DNA of 64,000 nucleotides, from NCBI RefSeq assembly GCF_018613875.1, contig NZ_JAGGPJ010000029.1, positions 61,388 to 125,387 on the forward strand. The letters run 5' to 3'. Below the pieces are notes generated by a model, which worked only from the letters and a program-made list of their open reading frames with translations, searched no databases and was not told the DNA's origin. The position numbers and the translations under genes are program-made. Origin of the DNA: Arthrobacter sp. ISL-28. Lineage in GTDB: Bacteria > Actinomycetota > Actinomycetes > Actinomycetales > Micrococcaceae. Below are positions 59,277-64,000 of the stretch, piece after piece; position 1 is the stretch's first letter; each line of letters begins with the position of its first letter.

Positions 59277-60202
59277 TGGTCACAACGATGTGCGAATGCA
59301 AGTGCGGCGACATCCGCCCCGCGATGATCCCCCTAGCCGCGCAGCGGATGAGTGTCGAGGAGGCCCTGCTTAGCAGACGCAGCGTACGCGCCTTCTTGCC
59401 AAGGCCGGTTTCTCGAAGCACCGTTGAGAGGGTGCTCGAGATGGCATCTCACTCGGCCAGCAATTCGAATGGGCAGCCGTGGCAGGTCCACGTTCTTACC
59501 GGTGGCGCAAAGGATCGCCTGACAGCAGCTCTCCTTCAGGCCCATGACGCCGGAGCTCGCGTCCAGAAGTGTGAGTTCGACTATCAGCCACGGCCGGACG
59601 ACTGGGTGGAACCCTTCCTGTCGCGGCGCAGCGAATTCGGCCAGGGCCTCTACGGCAAAACGCTGGGAATTGACTTCACGGACCTTGTCGGCAGGGACGC
59701 CCATCACCGACGCAACTATGAGTTCTTTGGAGCGCCTGTCGGCATCTTCCTCACCGTCAGCCGTCACCAGCTCGACAGCGCGCTCATTGACGCCGGACTG
59801 TTCCTGCAGGCCACGATGCTGACTGCACGTGCGGCAGGGCTGGACACCTGCCCCCAGGCATCGTTCCTGGATTACTACCCGGTCATCAGAAACCACCTGG
59901 ACATCCCCGACGATCACAGGATTATCTGCGGACTATCCCTGGGATACGCGGACACATCACACCGGCTGTACAGGTTCACCACCCCGCGGCAATGCGTGAA
60001 GGACTTTGCGACCTTCTACGAAGACAGGAATGAGGAGGCATTGACAATGGACGTCTTCACCTCGGGCACCGCGTCGCTTCCGCAAGCGCCGACGCAGGAG
60101 GTCTCTGCCGGCCGTGTAATGGACATTGATCACGCGGCTTGGGCCGGATGGAACCAGAACTCCCCGGAGCAGTCCGTTGGAGAACGCGCAAGCTCAGTCT
60201 GA
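59276..60202 (+). CDS. pnbA: Nitroreductase (4-nitrobenzoate reductase)
   Basis: This 308-residue FMN-dependent nitroreductase has SVEEALLSRRSVRAFLPRPV (about 26-45), SASNSNGQPWQVHVL (about 60-74) and GLDTCPQASFLDYYPVIRNH with GLSLGYAD, the FMN-binding blocks. Coupled to the lyase gene, it would reduce 4-nitrobenzoate to 4-hydroxylaminobenzoate with NAD(P)H. The C-terminus extends about 60 residues beyond the usual end (from about 245) and the N-terminus has a Cys pair (CECKCGD); both may be irregular additions. The C-terminal tail carries WAGWNQNSPEQSV, of unknown purpose. Confidence 0.85.
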   Translation: MVTTMCECKCGDIRPAMIPLAAQRMSVEEALLSRRSVRAFLPRPVSRSTVERVLEMASHSASNSNGQPWQVHVLTGGAKDRLTAALLQAHDAGARVQKCEFDYQPRPDDWVEPFLSRRSEFGQGLYGKTLGIDFTDLVGRDAHHRRNYEFFGAPVGIFLTVSRHQLDSALIDAGLFLQATMLTARAAGLDTCPQASFLDYYPVIRNHLDIPDDHRIICGLSLGYADTSHRLYRFTTPRQCVKDFATFYEDRNEEALTMDVFTSGTASLPQAPTQEVSAGRVMDIDHAAWAGWNQNSPEQSVGERASSV

Positions 60203-60611
60203 CGGTACTTTGAGGAAACCCAGGTACTTTCTGGTCGGCGAAACCTTCGGCACACTCCTCCTTTGGAGAAACCATCGAGAAACTGGGCCGAAATCCCAGC
60301 CAGCGTGACAGTGGTCCTGATCAGCACGCTCCTACCTCCCAAAGTGGGAAGGATCGACGGCACGATGGACGACGGAGCCGCCATGTGGCTGATTTGCGAC
60401 TGGGCCAGACGGCTGATCCTCAGAGACGACGGATATGACGTCCCTCCGGTCATGGCGGCTGGGGGTGGCGGCATGCGGCTCTAATACGATGACGGCGGCA
60501 GGAGAAACCGACGACTGCCGGTTTCTCCCGCAGAGCCACTCAGACCGCTAGTAGCCACAGTCCTGGTCGACCCCATATCAGCAGCAAACAAAGCAGTTCT
60601 GGAAGGCCCCT
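60203..60611. other. Intergenic region, no supported gene
   Basis: A 73-codon plus frame at 60263-60484 (containing IDGTMDDGAAMWLICDWARR) is open but has no ribosome site and no recognised family. The remainder holds the upstream region of the following MFS gene. Confidence 0.35.
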
Positions 60612-61826
60612 GTGGAAAACCAAATCCATTTACCCGTTCGGAAGTCTTCAGGGGCGGCCTTACCAAGCCCCTTCAATGCCCCGCTGTTGGCGCTCGGGCT
60701 GGCCGTCGGGCCGGTCATTGCTCTTGGGTTTATGCGGTTCGCCTACGCGTTGTTACTCCCCGCCATGAGGTCTGATCTTGACTGGTCGTATGCGACTGCG
60801 GGAGGAATCAACACCGCCAACGCGGTGGGATACATATTTGGGTCGGCAAGCGGTGCCTGGTGGGCGAATAAGTTCGGCAGCCGTCGGGCCTATATGTGGG
60901 CGATCGCCATCAGTGCCCTGACTCTTATCGCATCAGCAATCAGCGGAGAATTTACATATCTTGCCATCGTCCGGTTCATTGGAGGCGTCGCTACCGCTGT
61001 CCTCTTCGTAGTTGGAGCGGGCCTGGCATCCCGAATTCCAACATCTTCGCCAGGACATTCCGTAAAAATGGTAGGAATCTTCATGTCCGGGGTGGGCGTA
61101 GGCATTGTAGTCTCCGGAATCCTGGTTCCGGTTGTGTTGGCCTGGCTAGGGAGCCCCGGTTGGCGGGTCGGCTGGCTCGTCATGGGCGCGTCAGCCGCCT
61201 TGGCTCTGGTTCCAGCCGGCATTGCTTCGGGCAAAATTGAGACGACCCCACAGCGAACCGGACGGAGGGCATCCCTCGCTTTTCTTGTTCCTGCCTTCAT
61301 GTGGAATCTGCTCTACGGCGCCGGCTACGTCTCGTACATGACCTTCATCATCGCGCTCCTTGATGCTCAGGGCCTTTCAGGTTGGACGACAACTACATTT
61401 TTCATCACCCTGGGCCTGGCCTCCGCCGCGTCCACTCTGTTCCTGTGGGCTAAAATTATCGACCGCCTTTCGTCTGCACGCGCACTGGCTCTGGTTTCAC
61501 TCGTTGTTCTTCTCGGAGTGCTCCCGGTCCTCATCGCGTCGGGAATGGCGGCAGCGCTCGTCTCCGCAGTAATCTTCGGAGGCGCATTTATGGCCGGCCC
61601 GACCGCTGCTGCTGTTCTCGCCAAACGAAGCCTGCCCCCAGAAGCACGTACTTCAGGAATAGCCGCCCAGACCGTGGCATTCAGCGTGGGCCAGGGCATT
61701 GGTCCTGTGATCTCGGGAGCCATGTCCGATGGTTCATGGGGGATAGCAGGCGGCCTGTGGTTGTCGGTCGTCCTGATCCTCGGGGCAGGAACCGCTGCGC
61801 TGTTCCAAAGGCAGTCACATGGTTAG
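60612..61826 (+). CDS. MFS transporter, YbfB/YjiJ-like
   Basis: This 404-residue major facilitator has helix 1 GLAVGPVIALGFMRFAYALL with the GFxRFAYALLLPAM pattern of the YbfB/YjiJ family, then WWANKFGSRRAYMW (loop 2-3 motif) and about 12 helices. The substrate is unknown; relatives export or import small organic compounds. A GTG start at 60612 is used and an upstream purine-rich ggaaggcccct is present. It follows the nitrobenzoate genes and could serve the same pathway, but it has no TetR dyad. Confidence 0.8.
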   Translation: MENQIHLPVRKSSGAALPSPFNAPLLALGLAVGPVIALGFMRFAYALLLPAMRSDLDWSYATAGGINTANAVGYIFGSASGAWWANKFGSRRAYMWAIAISALTLIASAISGEFTYLAIVRFIGGVATAVLFVVGAGLASRIPTSSPGHSVKMVGIFMSGVGVGIVVSGILVPVVLAWLGSPGWRVGWLVMGASAALALVPAGIASGKIETTPQRTGRRASLAFLVPAFMWNLLYGAGYVSYMTFIIALLDAQGLSGWTTTTFFITLGLASAASTLFLWAKIIDRLSSARALALVSLVVLLGVLPVLIASGMAAALVSAVIFGGAFMAGPTAAAVLAKRSLPPEARTSGIAAQTVAFSVGQGIGPVISGAMSDGSWGIAGGLWLSVVLILGAGTAALFQRQSHG

Positions 61827-61847
61827 CCAAGAACCCTGAAAGGACTT

Positions 61848-61960
61848 AGAGTCGGACCCTGGACGGGTTGGATTGCCTTGTTTATTCTCTCGGTCGTCAC
61901 AATTTCCGTGGGCGAAGCATTTAGGGCTGTATACATGGTCCTTTGGACCAGATTCCTTTC
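61848..61960 (+). pseudogene. Carbon starvation protein CstA-like C-terminal tail
   Basis: The plus strand reads GPWTGWIALFILSVVTISVG then EAFRAVYMVLW, like the last helix and tail of CstA-family peptide or pyruvate transporters (W.GW.AL..LA...S..EA.R). About 35 residues only, with no start. Assignment is by pattern and is tentative. Confidence 0.35.
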
Positions 61961-62164
61961 GAAAACGCTCTGCGCGGAAGGGCCAGGCGCCGAGATCGCG
62001 GCCTCGGCTTCAATGCCCACCATGGTTCTAACCGAAGTTCGGCAGCGGCACGCAGGCCCTGCAGCCTAGGTTTAGTCCTCCAGTTTGGCCACGCCGGGCT
62101 CGCCACGCTGGCGAGGTCGAAGTCCAGGTCAAGGTTAGAGGAAGCATTCCAGCCGTCGACAATT

Positions 62165-62370
62165 GGCTTCCCTGACCGGGGTTTCTGATCGGAAGGCTCA
62201 GGCGCAACCCACTGCCGATGCTGTATTCACGCGTCACTTCGTCCGACCAAAGCTTCCCTTCGGGAAGTGCATCCAAAGGCTTAAGCGTCAGGTCGCCGAC
62301 TCTCCAGGCCGTTCCCCGGCCGCCCTCCAGCTTGAGCAGGGTTCCGGCTGCACAGAGTTCAGCTTGGGTT
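62165..62370 (-). pseudogene. TIGR02569-type phosphotransferase remnant
   Basis: The minus strand contains LEGGRGTAWRVGDLTLKPLD and then about 30 residues ending near LRLSLPIRN. GRGTAWRVGDLVLKPLD is the N-terminal signature of actinobacterial TIGR02569 aminoglycoside phosphotransferase-like proteins. The rest of the roughly 270-residue protein is absent and the downstream frame changes at about 62160. Confidence 0.55.
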
Positions 62371-63102
62371 TCGAGCGGAGGATACGCGTGACCACTATAG
62401 GACGTGAGCACCCTGGGCCTGTCTGCAGAAAGGAGCTTTTGCCACTTCGGAAGATGCGATGCCTCTGATCGATCTTCCCTTACGCCGCGGTGTGCCGGCG
62501 TCATGGATGGCCGGGCCCGGCGCTACGGGGAAATCCAGCGGACCCGGCTGTCCTGTTCCTGATAGACGGCTTGCTGGGCACCATCGACTCCGGGACACCG
62601 CCAATGTTGCGGATACGACTTGGAGAAAACCCGGATTCCCCGACCTCCGACCGCGTCTGCAGCGCACAACCCACCCCCGTTTAGGGGTGCGCATGCGAAA
62701 CCGGCAGTTGAACCGAATCCAGCCAAGGACCCCCACCGGCGGAGCAGGAACCGTTTTCGCACTCCTGGCGCGCCTTTGTCTCTGATCGAATTTTGAGCAT
62801 AGCGCGCGTCAACTACCACCACGTGATGTGCACGCACCGGAAATGCAAGTCAGCTTGGCAGACCGCACAACCGGGCGACGACAAGTTATGAACGTTGTGG
62901 GGACTAGTTTGAGGGGCCCCGGATCTGGAACAGGCTTTGGGTTTTCCTAGGGTCGTCCTGCAAGCCTTTGGGTAGCTGATCGACGGACACCTTCGGTGGA
63001 CGTTTTTGATCACGCCCGCTGCCCCGACAGCGTCCTCAGTAGGGACGCGGGGGTTCTGGGTGAGCTCCTGCGGGTCCCTTGGGGGGAGGGAGCGCTCCGC
63101 GA

Positions 63103-63133
63103 GCGGGAGGGCCGCTGAAGCCGGCCCTCCCGC
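63103..63133 (+). terminator. Strong hairpin terminator without an adjacent gene
   Basis: Eleven-base arms gcgggagggcc and ggccctcccgc with a 9-base loop are followed by tttcttt on the plus strand. No intact plus-strand gene ends near it, so it may be a leftover or may end an RNA transcribed from the 62.4-63.1 kb region. Confidence 0.6.
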
Positions 63134-63315
63134 TTTCTTTCCATCTGAATTGCGGACGGCAGGCAGCAACGCTCAGTCTTCCTGTAGGACGGGATGCGGC
63201 GAGTTTGTCGTACGTGTGGTCCCCGAGACTAGACCCCGGTCCGCAGCGGCTCGGTGCTCAGCCATAGAATCGCGGGCTTCCCAGCAGCAATCGAACAGAG
63301 CCAAGGCCCAGCCCA

Positions 63316-64000
63316 AACTATGAGGGCTGTGGTGATCATGATGTCCACGTCGCGGGCCTGTTCAGCGTAAATCTCGGCCGAGCGCCGGTTGTAAGCCTCG
63401 GACGTGGCCTTGGCATATCCGTCGGAGGACTTCATCTCCTCCTCGACCTCAACCTTGAGATAGGTCCCGCCGATGGACTTCACTTGGTCGGCCACCTCGG
63501 GCCGCGGGTCCGTCGCCCGCACGATCGCGCCGAGACTGCTCGCCGCGCCGATGGCCGCCAGGCCCGCAACGCCCGCACCAGCGACCAGGATTTTCGCCGG
63601 TACTTTGCCCGCCGCGGTCACCTGACCCGTGAAAAACCGTTCGAACTCACGGGCCGCCTCAATCACCGCCCGGTAGCCGGCGATGTTCGCCATGGAGTTC
63701 AGCACGTCCATCGACTGCGCCCGCCAACATCCGCGGCACGGCATCCAACGCCAGCGCCGTGATCGGCCGCGCCGCCAGGGCCTCCACGAGCTCGGGCCGC
63801 AGCGCCGGGCTCAGCATTCCGATCAGCGTGGCGCCGTCGGTGAGGCGACTGATCTCGTCGGCAGTGGGAGCGTTGATCTTCAGCACCACTTCAACCCCAC
63901 GCCTCGTCGGCGCCCGCAATCATTGCGCCGGCCGCGGCGTAGGCGTCGTCGGGGAAGGACGATGACTCCCCCGCGCCCTTCTCGACTACGATGTCGTAGC
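63316..64000 (-). pseudogene. pntA: NAD(P) transhydrogenase alpha (PntA), broken, continues beyond window
   Basis: Minus-strand frames give YDIVVEKGAGESSSFPDDAY (63920-64000), then VVLKINAPTADEISRLTDGA and LALDAVPRM (63735-63900), then SMDVLNSMANIAGYRAVIEA and AKILVAGAGVAGLAAIGAAS with VRATDPRPEVADQVKSIGG (63316-63735). These are consecutive parts of PntA, the NAD-binding subunit of proton-translocating transhydrogenase. The pieces are in three frames (frameshifts near 63900 and 63735). Similarity ends after MITTALI at about 63318, so the C-terminus is deleted. The N-terminal end lies outside the window. Confidence 0.82.

Larger units (their letters stand above)
61827..63102. other. Degenerate region with gene tails
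   Basis: No intact gene is visible over 1.2 kb. The recognisable pieces are a CstA-like tail (61848-61960) and a TIGR02569-like remnant (62165-62370). Frames elsewhere have no identifiable features. The region ends at a strong terminator (63103-63133). Confidence 0.35.

Overview
The window is high-GC actinobacterial DNA, most like Arthrobacter, Paenarthrobacter or Pseudarthrobacter. This is judged from codon usage, GntR/FCD and XRE-cupin regulators, GTG/TTG starts, an LigB-type ATP-dependent ligase and an N-methylglutamate-type methylamine route. No replication, conjugation or phage genes and no complete tRNA or rRNA were seen. The density of broken genes between intact catabolic operons suggests an accessory region: a catabolic plasmid or genomic island.

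Layout. (1) 1-13.9 kb: housekeeping-like and accessory genes (type II NADH dehydrogenase, an aconitase-family enzyme, an MmyB-type regulator with a divergent SDR, a lipoprotein) among remnants of UvrA-like, HpcH/HpaI aldolase, Gfo/Idh/MocA, MatC and ZnuA genes. An inverted partial copy of the aconitase 3' end is also present. (2) 12.9-19.5 kb: LysR regulator, a GbcA/GbcB-like Rieske demethylase pair and a molybdopterin formate dehydrogenase. (3) 19.5-32.4 kb: a pathway resembling trigonelline (N-methylnicotinate) catabolism. It has a BCCT betaine transporter, a flavin reductase, an LLM flavin monooxygenase, an aldehyde dehydrogenase, an alpha/beta hydrolase, a succinate-semialdehyde dehydrogenase, two DUF1185 proteins, SnoaL-like proteins, a 4-OT tautomerase and two closely related GntR regulators. 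(4) 32.4-37.7 kb: gamma-glutamylmethylamide synthetase plus the three subunits of N-methylglutamate synthase, with an XRE-cupin regulator. (5) 39.6-46.9 kb: a six-gene operon (polar amino acid ABC transporter, ornithine cyclodeaminase-like protein, D-amino-acid dehydrogenase-like protein) with a GntR regulator; the operon and the regulator share an upstream sequence. (6) 47.4-56.1 kb: PsuG, ATP-dependent DNA ligase, TMEM175-like channel, a glycogen-debranching-like glycosidase and DoxX, with remnants. (7) 56.1-61.8 kb: a 4-nitrobenzoate module (nitroreductase PnbA, hydroxylaminobenzoate lyase PnbB, aromatic acid MFS transporter, TetR regulator with palindromic operators) and a second MFS gene. 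(8) 61.8-64 kb: remnants, ending inside a broken NAD(P) transhydrogenase alpha gene.

How it fits together (inference). Trigonelline ring opening in the Tgn pathway yields succinate semialdehyde, methylamine, formate and CO2. The window encodes a consumer for each usable product: the semialdehyde dehydrogenase, the GmaS/Mgs methylamine route and the formate dehydrogenase. A betaine-type transporter and a Rieske N-demethylase pair lie next to them. The region therefore looks like a compact system for using quaternary N-methyl compounds as carbon, nitrogen and energy sources. The nitrobenzoate module is a separate acquisition. Two tRNA-3'-end-like direct repeats about 42.7 kb apart (4.8 and 47.5 kb) bracket the N-methyl-compound genes and could mark an integration event.
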